Source: Neobacillus sp. CF12
Lineage (GTDB): Bacteria; Bacillota; Bacilli; Bacillales; Cytobacillaceae
Reading direction: 5' to 3'
Assembly (NCBI RefSeq): GCF_030348765.1
Contig: NZ_JAUCEU010000007.1
Location: 2,680,001-2,744,000 of the forward strand
DNA: 64,000 nt
Shown: piece after piece, positions 1 to 8,184 of the stretch
How the letters are laid out: each line of letters starts with the position of its first letter
How positions within the stretch are numbered: the first letter of the stretch is position 1
Notes under the pieces: model-generated
Databases searched by the model: none
The model's input: only the letters and a program-made list of their open reading frames with translations
What the model was told of the DNA's origin: nothing
Translations under genes and position numbers: made by a program

Positions 1-528
1 CCAGACTGTTAATTCTGGGTGAAGACCATTTTCAATTACCGCTAGTCTAGCTAGGTGATGCAAAGAATGAACCACATAATTATAGGCATCCAGATATTGT
101 TTGTTTTCGAAGAGCGCCTTTCCATCGATATACCTTCTTATCAACTTTGCAAACTCTAAGCCCATTTTTATCTTTCTTCCATTAAAGGGGAATTCACGTA
201 ATTCAGTTTTTAAATTTTCTATATATTCATTTCGATCAAATAATATCTTTGCATTTTGAATCCATTCGAATATTTTTCGATTCGTGCCTAATAGAAGCCA
301 ATCTTTTAATTGATCCTCCGTAACGATGTGCATAGCTGCCTTACTATCATTATAAGTATAATGCTTTATTAATAACGGCTGCTCTCCCTCTTTTACAATT
401 ATTAAAAGGATTACATCAAAAGTATCTGTGGTATGGCTTGATTTTTGTTTTTTTTCTATCATTAATACTCCAAGTGTATTGGATTGACTAGCCCGCTCCT
501 GATAAATGGGCCGAAGAATGTCTTTCAT
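1..528 (-). CDS. ygxA: YgxA nucleotidyltransferase-like protein, 3' part outside window
   Basis: The first 176 codons of a gene that runs off the left edge. Translation begins at the ATG at 528 (MKDILRPIYQERASQSN), preceded by GGAGG about 9 bases upstream; the other nearby ATG (536) meets a stop after two codons. The protein resembles B. subtilis YgxA, annotated as nucleotidyltransferase-like, and the neighbours ygzB and perR are those of B. subtilis. I see a helical segment rich in Tyr and His near residues 150-165 but no obvious catalytic GS..DxD motif in the visible part. The biochemical role is not known to me. Identity rests on sequence memory plus synteny. Confidence 0.8.
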   Translation of the reverse strand, partial: MKDILRPIYQERASQSNTLGVLMIEKKQKSSHTTDTFDVILLIIVKEGEQPLLIKHYTYNDSKAAMHIVTEDQLKDWLLLGTNRKIFEWIQNAKILFDRNEYIENLKTELREFPFNGRKIKMGLEFAKLIRRYIDGKALFENKQYLDAYNYVVHSLHHLARLAVIENGLHPELTVW

Positions 529-681
529 TCGTTCATTCCTCCATTATTTTCGATAACCTATATGTTCGACAGTGAAAATAAATCTCCTTCTTATCAAGAA
601 GACAAATTTCGACATTTCTCCAACTTAACATTTTTTCCCTAGATATAAATATGGTATAGTTTTTCTAGGAGGGAGATTTAT

Positions 682-1032
682 ATGGTTAAATATTCAAGTA
701 AAATAAATAAAATTCGAAGTTTTGCTTTATCCTTAATATTTATCGGTTTTATTGTTATGTATGGTGGAATATTCTTTCGCAACTCTCCACTTATTATGAC
801 CATTTTTATGCTTTTTGGACTTTTATTTATTATCGCAAGCACTGTTGTTTATTTTTGGATTGGTATGTTATCAACTAAAACGATACAAGTAACATGTCCA
901 AGTTGTGGGAAACATACGAAAATGCTCGGAAAAGTGGATATGTGTATGTATTGCCGAGAACCTCTGACACTTGACCCAAGTCTTGTAGGTAAAGAGTTTG
1001 ATGAATCTTATAATAAAAAGTCAAAAAAATAA
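682..1032 (+). CDS. ygzB: YgzB family (UPF0295) membrane protein with zinc-ribbon tail
   Basis: A 116-residue protein with two hydrophobic segments (about residues 13-35 and 38-60) followed by a C-terminal CPSCGK...CMYC pair that looks like a small zinc ribbon. It matches the UPF0295 family (B. subtilis YgzB), which has no established function. The ATG follows an AGGAGGGA ribosome site. It faces perR convergently and both share the hairpin terminator at 1031-1059. A cytoplasmic metal-binding tail on a two-pass membrane anchor is inferred from the sequence only. Confidence 0.88.
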   Translation: MVKYSSKINKIRSFALSLIFIGFIVMYGGIFFRNSPLIMTIFMLFGLLFIIASTVVYFWIGMLSTKTIQVTCPSCGKHTKMLGKVDMCMYCREPLTLDPSLVGKEFDESYNKKSKK

Positions 1033-1059
1033 AAGCCGATTTTACTTATCGGCTTTTTT
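1031..1059. terminator. Bidirectional terminator between ygzB and perR
   Basis: A 10-bp stem (1031-1040 with 1048-1057; arms AAAAGCCGAT/ATCGGCTTTT), 7-base loop, A-run on the left and T-run on the right. It can end both ygzB and perR transcripts. Confidence 0.85.
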
Positions 1060-1066
1060 CGCTTTA

Positions 1067-1504
1067 TTAATGTACTTCTTTACTTGTACACTCAGGACAA
1101 GTCCCGTAAATCTCCATACGATGGTTATTCACTTTGAATCCTGTAACATGCGATGCAAGTTGCTCAACTTCATCCAACCCTGGGTAATGGAAATCTACGA
1201 TTTTCCCGCAGTTTTCACAAATTACATGATAATGGTGTGTTGTAACAAAATCAAAGCGACTAGAAGCATCACCATATGTTAATTCTTTTACTAAGCCTAC
1301 TTCACGAAATACTCGTAAATTATTGTAAACTGTCGCCACACTCATATTAGGAAATTTTCCTTCTAAGGCTTTATAAATATCATCTGCTGTAGGATGTGAC
1401 ATCGAGTTTATTAAATATTCAAGTATCGCATGACGTTGTGGAGTAATTCGTACCCCTGTTTCCTTCAAAGTTTCTAAGGCTTCTTTTAACTGGTTCATCG
1501 CCAT
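1067..1504 (-). CDS. perR: Peroxide-sensing transcriptional repressor PerR (Fur family)
   Basis: A 145-residue Fur-family repressor, the same length as B. subtilis PerR. An N-terminal winged helix (about 1-83) carries the recognition helix [11 protein letters not shown]. The regulatory-metal ligands of PerR are all present: H37, D85, H91, H93 and D104. The structural zinc site is C96, C99, C136 and C139. D104 rather than Glu at this position supports PerR over Fur or Zur. In the family, Fe(II)-bound PerR oxidises at H37/H91 on exposure to peroxide and leaves the DNA. A Per-box palindrome at 1533-1547 upstream suggests autoregulation. Confidence 0.96.
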   Translation of the reverse strand: MAMNQLKEALETLKETGVRITPQRHAILEYLINSMSHPTADDIYKALEGKFPNMSVATVYNNLRVFREVGLVKELTYGDASSRFDFVTTHHYHVICENCGKIVDFHYPGLDEVEQLASHVTGFKVNNHRMEIYGTCPECTSKEVH

Positions 1505-1532
1505 GCACCTCTATTCCAAAAATATTCTTAAA

Positions 1533-1547
1533 TTATAATTGTTATAA
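1533..1547. promoter_or_regulatory. Per box upstream of perR
   Basis: TTATAATTGTTATAA is a 15-base 7-1-7 palindrome with one mismatch to the consensus TTATAATNATTATAA. It lies about 29 bases upstream of the perR start, fitting negative autoregulation. Confidence 0.85.
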
Positions 1548-1607
1548 TTAGTTTACTAAGGAATTAATACTTTTGTCAATATTGTTATATCATAATCGGG
1601 TATTTGC

Positions 1608-2165
1608 TTAATTTTTTTCTTGATGCAGTGGTTGCTCTTTTATACCCAATGCATGATTAACAAATCGAGCTGTTACAAATAGGAGATCAGATAACCTATT
1701 TAAATATACCAACACAAGAGGATTTACTTCTTCCCCTATAGAAACTGCACATCTTTCTGCTCTTCTAGCTGTTGTTCGTGCAACATGGAATGCTGCACCA
1801 GCTGAATGACCTCCAGGCAAGATAAAATTAGTCAGGGCTGGGAGTGATTCATTTAATTCATCGATTTGATTTTCCATGTCTTCAATATCACTTACCTTAA
1901 GAGACCACTTTACTTCCTTCCCTTTAGGGGTAGCCAGTTCCGCTCCAACATGAAACAGATTTGTTTGTATTTTATGATACGTATTCTCTATTAATTCTTT
2001 CTTTTGAAAAGATTCACCATGTATATAACTCAATGCAAGTCCTATCATTGAGTTTGTTTCATCGCACGTACCATATGCTTCCACTCGTAAATCATTTTTT
2101 GCAACCCTTTGCCCATATATTAGTGAGGTAGTCCCTTTATCACCAGTTTTTGTATAAATTTTCAT
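1608..2165 (-). CDS. PduO-type ATP:cob(I)alamin adenosyltransferase
   Basis: A 185-residue enzyme that transfers the adenosyl group of ATP to cob(I)alamin, making coenzyme B12. PduO family signatures are present: the N-terminal ATP-binding KIYTKTGDKGTTSL, the central RRAERCAVS and the C-terminal NRLSDLLFVTAR. The start is set at the ATG at 2165, directly behind GAGGAGATAAT; an upstream in-frame extension of eight residues lacks a good ribosome site. It lies downstream of perR's promoter but is transcribed separately. No cobalamin riboswitch is visible upstream. Similar in size to B. subtilis YvqK, though that gene sits elsewhere. Confidence 0.93.
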   Translation of the reverse strand: MKIYTKTGDKGTTSLIYGQRVAKNDLRVEAYGTCDETNSMIGLALSYIHGESFQKKELIENTYHKIQTNLFHVGAELATPKGKEVKWSLKVSDIEDMENQIDELNESLPALTNFILPGGHSAGAAFHVARTTARRAERCAVSIGEEVNPLVLVYLNRLSDLLFVTARFVNHALGIKEQPLHQEKN

Positions 2166-2290
2166 ATTATCTCCTCCATTAAAATTCATTTATTCTATAA
2201 AATATATGTACGTAACCCATTGTATTCATTTACTATGGTTAGTTTTCTTCTTCAACTCCTCTTATAAACTGCCAATACATCATGATACAT

Positions 2291-2315
2291 AAAAAAAAGG
2301 GTCGATTATCGACCC
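2291..2315 (-). terminator. Hairpin terminator, minus strand, with no obvious gene before it
   Basis: GGGTCGAT/ATCGACCC stem (2299-2306 and 2308-2315, one-base spacer so the loop must open) followed on the minus strand by eight T. It would end a minus transcript entering from about 2320-2590, i.e. the tetR remnant or an unseen small RNA. The rest of 2190-2587 holds no gene I can support. Confidence 0.6.
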
Positions 2316-2587
2316 GAAAAGTTTTTATCTGAGGAGGTATGCCCTAATAAAATGATATTCATTCTACAGTGGTTTGCATTGGACAAATGCCTCTTCTCTA
2401 GAAAATAGGCTATACATAATAACGCCAAATTCCATTCTCCATTTTCTTTTGAATTTCCCCTTGTATTAATGTGATTTTACATTTTTCATATAGAAAAGCT
2501 GCCTTTTTAGCCAGTTTTATGACCTTGAGACAGCTTAACCATTTATATAAAATTATTTCATAAATAATAAAAAAATTGCAATTTTCA

Positions 2588-3148
2588 TCACCGTTTATGC
2601 AGTATTTTCGGTAATTCAAGGGAGATTATTTTTAGTGGATCACTTGATTTTTTTGCTAAACAAAGCAATATTGCCCCTTCAATAGAAGCAATCATCATGA
2701 GAGCTATTGAATTTGCATTTTCTTTTGAAAATCAGTCCTCTTCGAGTTTTGTACAATATATACTCTGCATCTTTAGGTAAAGGTCCGAACAGGCTATTCG
2801 AACTGGTTCACTAAGAGAACCTATTTCGCTAACGATGCTGGTGAAAGTAGAAACTACAATCCTTCCTTCGTCTTCAAAGTCCGATATTAAAATGTCAATC
2901 ATCGCGAGTGTGGCTTTTTGAGTCGAAGAATATTGTTTAAAAATATCCTTCATATGAGTAGTAATCGTTTCATCAATTGATTTAAGACAAGCGATGAGTA
3001 ATTCTTCCTTGCCATTTGGGAAGTGATGATAAAACGAACCTTTTGAAATGTTACATGCTTTTATGATTTCGGTTACTCCTACACCCTTATATCCTTTTTG
3101 CTGGAAAAGCGGTATCGAAATGTCAATTATCTGTAACTTTGTATCCAT
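2588..3148 (-). pseudogene. TetR/AcrR repressor with in-frame TGA (LmrA/YxaF-like)
   Basis: The first 138 codons encode a normal TetR protein: a helix-turn-helix at about residues 20-45 (VTEIIKACNISKGSFYHHF) and a ligand-binding domain. Translation stops at TGA (2732-2734), but the same frame continues without a break for 47 further codons to a second TGA at 2588. That tail (FSKENANSIALMMIASIEGA and on) is the dimerisation C-terminus expected for LmrA/YxaF-type regulators, whose usual length is about 190. Repairing TGA to GGA would give ELEEDGFSKE. The gene is therefore broken by a nonsense change, or makes a truncated protein. No regulated efflux gene is nearby. Confidence 0.8.
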
Positions 3149-3289
3149 TTAATAGAAAAAGTTCCTTCATACCAAAAGGTCTTTTTATTACTATAGCAAT
3201 AAAATTTTCCATTTTCCAAGAATTTCACTATAATTGTTTACAACACTAGCTATGATAATATAAGGTTTAGGGTCTTTAGGAGGTTCGAT

Positions 3290-4063
3290 ATGGAAGAAGT
3301 CATTAAAAAAGGGACGACCATTCAATCATTAGAAGTAGGGATGGGCATTTTAGAAACAATCGCTAAACAAGGAAGACCATTGAAATTTACTGACATTCAA
3401 GAATTAACTCAAATTACAAAAAGTAATCTTTATAAATATTTGAATACCTTCACACAATTAGGCATTCTCTATCGTTACAAGGATACGGGAGAATATGTAT
3501 TGGGGAGCAAGTTGATTGAATATGGGATGGCTGCTGTGGATCAAGAAAATGTTATCGATCGAATCACCCCTTTTATACATGAAATCAACGAGAGATTTTC
3601 AAATACCGTTCTATTTTCAAGCTGGACCAATAATGGTCCTATGATTGTTAGAGAATTGAACAAAAATCGAGGTATAAATATTGGTGCTCAAATAGGAACC
3701 TTACTTCCCATTCGTTCTGCATCAGGCAAATTGTTTTTTGCTTTCATGGATGAGCAAATGAGCCGCGAATGGAAAGAGAAAGAGTTTATGCAAATCCCGC
3801 AAGAAAAGATAGAGTTCCTTAAAGACGAATGCCGAATCATACGCGAGAAAGAAATTTCCTTCGCTAGAGAACCTCTGGTACCATCCGTATCATCGGTAGC
3901 AATCCCGGTATTAAATTATCAGAAAAAACTCCTTGGGTCTGTAACCGTTGTAGGCTTTTCAGAGTCTATCCCACAAGATGAAAATAATGAACTATCTCAA
4001 TTTTTACTGTCAATCAGCAAAGAAATTTCAGCTAGTTTCGGCTATAAATTACAAGTGAAATAA
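3290..4063 (+). CDS. IclR-family transcriptional regulator
   Basis: A 257-residue IclR regulator. The N-terminal winged helix (about residues 10-72: IQSLEVGMGILETIAKQG, then KSNLYKYLNTF) is followed by a GAF-like effector domain (about 85-250) with the RSASGKLFFAF and SVAIPVL segments typical of the family. An AGGAGG site precedes the ATG. IclR proteins usually control adjacent catabolic genes, but its 3' neighbour is a decayed insertion element, so the target operon may have been lost or lies elsewhere. It is divergent from the broken tetR gene. The effector cannot be inferred. Confidence 0.9.
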   Translation: MEEVIKKGTTIQSLEVGMGILETIAKQGRPLKFTDIQELTQITKSNLYKYLNTFTQLGILYRYKDTGEYVLGSKLIEYGMAAVDQENVIDRITPFIHEINERFSNTVLFSSWTNNGPMIVRELNKNRGINIGAQIGTLLPIRSASGKLFFAFMDEQMSREWKEKEFMQIPQEKIEFLKDECRIIREKEISFAREPLVPSVSSVAIPVLNYQKKLLGSVTVVGFSESIPQDENNELSQFLLSISKEISASFGYKLQVK

Positions 4064-4101
4064 GCGGGTATCTCCCCCGGTTATTTCTGGCCATATAAAA
4101 A

Positions 4102-4126
4102 GCTTTACTCCTAATAGAAGTAAAGC
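4102..4126 (-). terminator. Hairpin with T-run on the minus strand
   Basis: GCTTTACT (4102-4109) pairs with AGTAAAGC (4119-4126). On the minus strand TTTTTAT follows the stem. It is placed to end transcripts coming from bcp through the inserted element, and might be the original bcp terminator displaced by the insertion; this last point is inference. Confidence 0.55.
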
Positions 4127-4320
4127 ACTTTGAGTCTGTCGCATAGTAACTTTTTGCAAGAGGCCTTTTATCATTTCCCGACAGAAGACTCCCTCTTCAA
4201 GCGTGTGAAGGGCGAAGCCCAACGATAAGGGGGAGATGAATGTCGGTTGGCGATAGCCAAAACTTCTCTCACTAATGTATAATAGGAACATACATTCCTT
4301 TAGGAAGTGAGGTGAACGTA

Positions 4321-5383
4321 ATGTTAGTCAACAAAGCCTACAAATTTCGTATTATCCAACGAAAGAACAGGAAATCCTGATTGCTAAAACCAATCGGATG
4401 TAGTCGTTTCGTATTTAATCGCTTTTTAGGGCAAAGAAACATGCAAAGGATTAACTTACAATTCTTGTTCTGCTGCATTAACACAATTAAAATAAGAATT
4501 AGTATGGCTAAAAGAAGTTGATAGCATTGCGCTCCAGTCCTCATAAAAAAATCTTGCTGATTCGTATACCAGATTCTTCAAAAAGCTGAATAAAGCACCT
4601 CGCTTTAAGTCTAAAAAGAATAAGCTTCAAACCTACACAACAAAGGAAACAAATAAGAATATCGCCATTGTAGGCAACAATATAAAGTTACCTAAACTTG
4701 GTCTTTTTCGCTTTGCCAAAAGTCGTGAAGTGGATGGGCGGATTCTGAATGCAACCGTTAGACGGAATCCAAGTGGCAAATACTTCGTATCCATTCTTGC
4801 AGAAGTGGACGTACAACATATAAACAAAACAGGCTCTTCCGTTGGCGTTGACTTAGGATTAAAAAACTTTGCGATTCTTTCAAATGTTGAAGTGTTTGGT
4901 AATCCAAAATGGTTTCGTACATTAGAAAAGAAGCTAGTTGATGCCCAGCGTATTCTTTCCCGACGACAACAGTTAGCTTTGAAACGAAAATGTAAATTGG
5001 ATGAAGCAAAATACTTTCAAAAGCAAAAGCGGAAAGTAGCTCGTATCCATGAGAAAATCACAAATGCAAGAAAAGACTACTTGCAAAAAAATCACAAGTT
5101 AGCAAAAGCCATCAGTGAAGTATCTTGGTCACAATTTCGCACAATGCTAGAGTACAAAGCAAAATGGTATGGCAAAGAAGTAGTTGCGGTATCTAAAACC
5201 TTTGCCAGCTCTCAACTATGTTCTTATTGTGGTCACCAAAACAAAGACGTTAAGAATCTAAATCTTCGTGAGTGGGATTGCCCTTCTTGTGGAACACATC
5301 ACGACCGAGATATTAACGCAGGACAAAATCTTAAAAATGAAGCGCTAAGGCTTCTAACCGTAGGAACTACGGGGCTAGCCTAA
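4321..5383 (+). pseudogene. tnpB: tnpB (IS605 OrfB) RNA-guided nuclease, N-terminus destroyed
   Basis: It begins as a normal TnpB (ATG at 4321, MLVNKAYKFRI, behind GAGGTGA) but frameshifts within a dozen codons, and a short stretch near 4430 looks deleted. In-frame TAA codons interrupt the recognisable TQLK*ELVWLKEV and LQSS*KNLAD segments near 4494 and 4544. From about 4548 the frame is open to 5383. The intact part holds the RuvC acidic residues ([34 protein letters not shown]) and the zinc ribbon CSYCG...CPSCG. From the GTG at 4730 a 217-residue C-terminal fragment could be made. Loss of the wedge/REC region makes nuclease function unlikely. Confidence 0.85.
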
Positions 5384-5466
5384 TAAATTAGAAGCCGATA
5401 GGCTTCTTTACTTAGGAATCTCCCACTTCAAACGACCCGTTAGGGTGTTAAGTGGTGAGTAGTTCA
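5300..5466 (+). ncRNA. Putative omega-RNA region at the tnpB right end
   Basis: The 3' end of tnpB and its right flank fold into AGAAGCC/GGCTTCT (about 5390-5407) and CCACTT/AAGTGG (5423-5428 with 5450-5455) enclosing ACCC/GGGT, and end in GAGTAGTTCA. That is the layout of omega-RNA scaffolds in IS605-type elements, where the guide is the sequence just beyond the right end, here the 3' end of bcp read antisense. Family knowledge plus visible stems; expression is unknown. Confidence 0.5.
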
Positions 5467-5934
5467 AGATAGATTCTCTTTTACATACTGTAAGGCTTCC
5501 TCCACATGCCCTTTGACTTTCACTTTTCGCCATTCTTTCGCTATCTTACCGTCCTTATCAATAACAAATGTCGATCTTTCAATCCCCATATACTCTTTTC
5601 CAAAATTTTTCTTTAGTCTCCAAACCTCATACAAATCAGAAACTCTATGATCTTCATCAAATAAAAGTAAAAATGGCAATTTGTATTTATCAATAAATTT
5701 TTCATGTTTCTCGATAGGGTCAGGGCTGATTCCAATAATAATGCAATCTAACTCCGCAAAGTTCTGGTGAAAATCTCGAAAATCACATGCTTGAGTAGTA
5801 CATCCAGGTGTCATATCCTTTGGATAAAAATACAATACAACATTTTTGCCTTTAAAATCTGACAATTTTACTTTCTCACCATTACTAGCTAACAATTCAA
5901 AATCCGGTGCTTGATTTCCTAACTCAACAGTCAC
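5464..5934 (-). CDS. bcp: Bcp/PrxQ-type thiol peroxidase (YgaF)
   Basis: A 156-residue peroxiredoxin of the BCP/PrxQ class, reducing hydroperoxides with thioredoxin as usual reductant. The peroxidatic Cys45 lies in DMTPGCTTQACDFRD, with the nearby resolving Cys50, typical of atypical 2-Cys PrxQ. GIERSTFVID in the C-terminal part is also diagnostic. The start is GTG at 5934 behind AGGAGG. The stop codon TGA (5464-5466) coincides with the right end of the inserted tnpB element. B. subtilis YgaF is about one residue longer and ends differently, so the last residues and the stop may have been supplied by the insertion. Confidence 0.95.
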   Translation of the reverse strand: MTVELGNQAPDFELLASNGEKVKLSDFKGKNVVLYFYPKDMTPGCTTQACDFRDFHQNFAELDCIIIGISPDPIEKHEKFIDKYKLPFLLLFDEDHRVSDLYEVWRLKKNFGKEYMGIERSTFVIDKDGKIAKEWRKVKVKGHVEEALQYVKENLS

Positions 5935-6010
5935 GATCTAAAACCTCCTATGGAAAATATTCTCTTCCATAGCCTAACCAAACTTTATCTACAACACAAC
6001 TATTAAGGTT

Positions 6011-6412
6011 TTAGTCTATTTTAACTTCTCTGTCCATCAATGCACGAGCTACAAAGGCCGCTGGCATCGTATAGCCAATCAAAGCTTCTACCACAGCAAC
6101 CATCCTTCCGAGGCCGTGTGGAATCACATCTCCATTTCCAACAGAAAATAATGTCATTGCACTAAAATAAAAGCTTGTTTCAAACAGGTTATAGTTGTTT
6201 TCATGATTTACTTCTACAAGCAATGAAATTCCTTTTAATTCAAACAACAAATAGATGAGTCCAAATCCGAGAATAACAGTTAGATAGATAGAACCCAAAA
6301 AAAGAGCATTTTCGATCGAAACAAACTTTCCTTTTATTGTGTTAGGAATAAACAACGTCCTGATACTCATAAAGATACAGAAGATTACGATTGGTAATAA
6401 GAAATAGAACAT
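6011..6412 (-). CDS. Two-TM potassium-channel-like protein
   Basis: A 133-residue membrane protein with hydrophobic segments at about residues 2-20, 36-60 and 105-125, and a pore-loop signature before the last helix: SAMTLFSVGNGDVIPHG, resembling the K+ filter T-x-x-SVGxGD. It matches the ion-channel (Ion_trans_2) family; Asn replaces the usual Tyr/Phe of the GYGD/GFGD filter, so strict K+ selectivity is uncertain. The ATG at 6412 follows GAGGTG with seven-base spacing; a GTG three codons upstream overlaps that site and is less likely. It is transcribed ahead of bcp. Confidence 0.78.
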   Translation of the reverse strand: MFYFLLPIVIFCIFMSIRTLFIPNTIKGKFVSIENALFLGSIYLTVILGFGLIYLLFELKGISLLVEVNHENNYNLFETSFYFSAMTLFSVGNGDVIPHGLGRMVAVVEALIGYTMPAAFVARALMDREVKID

Positions 6413-6592
6413 AAGCAGCACCTCAGGTAGAAGTCAGTTAATCTCATTCTATGCAGGCTTGGACGATAAAATATCAACAATCATCATTATAATAGGAAGA
6501 GAGTGATGAAGTTTTTTTAAAAGTAAAAACAAATAGAAGTACAAGAAAAAAGTGCTATTATAGGAAGGAATCCATTTCAAGGAGGAAAAGGA

Positions 6593-7888
6593 ATGCAATT
6601 TACAAATTCTGAACGAATACATAATGAAGCTTTAGAACATATTGTTGGAGGTGTAAACAGCCCCTCTCGTTCTTATAAAGCTGTTGGCGGCGGTGCCCCA
6701 GTGGTAATGGAGCGCGCTCAAGGCGCCTATTTTTGGGATGTCGACGGAAATCAGTACATCGATTTCCTTGCTGCTTACGGCCCTATTATCACAGGCCATG
6801 CCCACCCTCATATTACTGAAGCCATTAAAAAGGCAGCGGAGAGTGGTGTTCTTTATGGCACTCCTACCCCGCATGAAGTAAAATTTGCAAAAATGCTGAA
6901 GGAAGCAATGCCTTTTCTAGAAAAAGTACGCTTTGTAAATTCAGGTACGGAAGCGGTAATGACAACAATCCGTGTTGCCCGTGCTTATACAGGCAGAGAC
7001 AAAATTATTAAGTTTGCTGGTTGTTATCACGGACATTCTGACCTTGTTCTTGTTGCAGCTGGTTCAGGGCCGTCCACACTGGGGACTCCTGATTCTGCTG
7101 GTGTTCCAAAGAGTATCGCCCAAGAAGTAATTACCGTTCCATTTAATGATATTGAACCTTTTAAAGAAGCATTAGAAAAATGGGGAGACCAAATCGCAGG
7201 AGTTCTAGTGGAACCGATTGTTGGAAACTTCGGAATTGTTGAACCAAAACCTGGATTCTTGCAACAGGTAAATGACCTTACCCACGCAGCTGGAGCACTT
7301 GTCATTTATGATGAAGTTATTACAGCTTTCCGCTTTATGTATGGAGGAGCACAGGATTTATTAGGAATTCAACCCGATCTAACTGCCCTTGGAAAAATAA
7401 TTGGCGGCGGTCTGCCTATTGGTGCTTATGGTGGCCGTAAGGAAATTATGGAAAAGGTTGCACCACTAGGACCAGCCTATCAAGCGGGAACGATGGCCGG
7501 GAATCCAGCATCCATTTTATCAGGGATTGCTTGTTTGGAGGTATTAAAGCAAGACGGAATCTACGACTACCTTGATCGTTTAGGAGCCATGCTTGAAGAA
7601 GGTATACTAGCGGCTGCCAAAGAACATGGTATTCAAATTACCATTAATCGTCTAAAAGGTGCTTTTACTGTATATTTTACAAATGAGAAAATTGAGAACT
7701 ATGAGCAAGCCGAAAATACCGATGGTGAGATGTTTGGAAAGTTCTTCAAGCATATGCTCCATCAAGGAATAAACTTAGCACCCTCAAAGTATGAAGCCTG
7801 GTTTTTAACCATCGCTCATACAGAAGAGGATATTGAAGCTACATTACACGCGGTAAACAATGCATTTTCTCTACTTAAAAACGAATAA
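6593..7888 (+). CDS. gsaB: Glutamate-1-semialdehyde 2,1-aminomutase
   Basis: A 431-residue class-III PLP aminomutase converting glutamate-1-semialdehyde to 5-aminolevulinate for heme synthesis. The PLP-binding Lys268 lies in [15 protein letters not shown]; other family marks are the substrate/gating [15 protein letters not shown] and GCYHGHSD segments and the C-terminal AGTMAGNP. The length matches B. subtilis GsaB/HemL, and the flanking genes (bcp, ygaE) identify it as the gsaB copy rather than the hemAXCDBL-linked hemL. An AAGGAGGAAAAGG site precedes the ATG. It ends at the hairpin 7909-7935. Confidence 0.95.
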   Translation: MQFTNSERIHNEALEHIVGGVNSPSRSYKAVGGGAPVVMERAQGAYFWDVDGNQYIDFLAAYGPIITGHAHPHITEAIKKAAESGVLYGTPTPHEVKFAKMLKEAMPFLEKVRFVNSGTEAVMTTIRVARAYTGRDKIIKFAGCYHGHSDLVLVAAGSGPSTLGTPDSAGVPKSIAQEVITVPFNDIEPFKEALEKWGDQIAGVLVEPIVGNFGIVEPKPGFLQQVNDLTHAAGALVIYDEVITAFRFMYGGAQDLLGIQPDLTALGKIIGGGLPIGAYGGRKEIMEKVAPLGPAYQAGTMAGNPASILSGIACLEVLKQDGIYDYLDRLGAMLEEGILAAAKEHGIQITINRLKGAFTVYFTNEKIENYEQAENTDGEMFGKFFKHMLHQGINLAPSKYEAWFLTIAHTEEDIEATLHAVNNAFSLLKNE

Positions 7889-7908
7889 ATATACATTTTT
7901 CATTCACT

Positions 7909-7935
7909 CATAGAGAGTGTAAAACACTCTCTATG
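7909..7935 (+). terminator. gsaB hairpin terminator
   Basis: A perfect 12-bp stem CATAGAGAGTGT/ACACTCTCTATG with a 3-base loop, followed by a short TTTCT tract. Confidence 0.75.
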
Positions 7936-7950
7936 TTTCTACGAACGTCG

Positions 7951-7964
7951 TGAAAACGTTTACA
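7951..7964. promoter_or_regulatory. CcpA cre site upstream of the glutamate synthase gene
   Basis: TGAAAACGTTTACA matches the consensus TGWAANCGNTNWCA at every position. It lies 16 bases past the gsaB terminator and 220 bases before the gltB-like start, so carbon control of the latter is likely. Whether it activates or represses depends on the transcription start, which is not known. Confidence 0.7.
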
Positions 7965-8033
7965 TTAGTGCTTTTTTTATTCAATTCACCCCTTTGTCCC
8001 CTGAATTTACTATCCACTTTTTTGTATATTTAT

Positions 8034-8062
8034 TTGATTTCTGAAAATTCTTATGATAATAT
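8034..8062 (+). promoter_or_regulatory. Possible sigma-A promoter for the gltB-like gene
   Basis: TTGATT (8034-8039), a 17-base spacer and TAATAT (8057-8062). A weak match; the AT-rich surroundings make other placements possible. Confidence 0.4.
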
Positions 8063-8137
8063 AAATATTATTTTCACACAATTCGTTTAATTGTGCCCCG
8101 TTTTTTGTGTCAACATTTCTCACATTAATAGCTAAAT

Positions 8138-8184
8138 AGGAGGTGAAGCGGCTTTAGAGGATTTTCCGCTAATAGCCAATTTAT
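8138..8184 (+). promoter_or_regulatory. Unusual translation start region: ribosome site and ATG separated by a hairpin
   Basis: The strong AGGAGGTGA (8138-8146) is 38 bases from the only plausible ATG (8185); a TAG lies in frame nine bases before that ATG, so no longer start exists. Between them AGCGG (8147-8151) pairs with CCGCT (8166-8170), which could bring the ribosome site closer. A weaker GAGGA at 8157-8161 lies in the loop. Confidence 0.45.

Larger units (their letters stand above)
4150..5467 (+). mobile_element. Decayed tnpB-only IS200/IS605-type (IS1341-like) element
   Basis: The element consists of a left-end region (about 4150-4320, GC-richer, containing AGGGGGAGATGAATGTCGGT, typical of the leader of such elements), a broken tnpB (4321-5383) and a structured right end (about 5384-5467). 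No tnpA Y1 transposase is present, so it would need one in trans to move. The left boundary is uncertain; the right boundary falls at TTCA(A) at the bcp stop codon. IS200/IS605 elements have no inverted repeats and no target duplication, so the ends cannot be set more precisely by eye. Confidence 0.65.

Noticed and set aside
1608..2300. Cobalamin riboswitch before the adenosyltransferase gene
   Set aside because: No B12-box-like sequence or extended structure lies in the short upstream region.
2410..2619. 69-residue ORF on the minus strand
   Set aside because: It overlaps the tail of the broken tetR gene in another frame, has no ribosome site and odd composition.
4049..4291. 80-residue minus-strand ORF in the left end of the tnpB element
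   Set aside because: Lies in structured non-coding left-end sequence and shows no protein features.
7936..8184. T-box or riboswitch before the glutamate synthase gene
   Set aside because: No T-box sequence, no terminator/antiterminator pair; only the short AGCGG/CCGCT stem.
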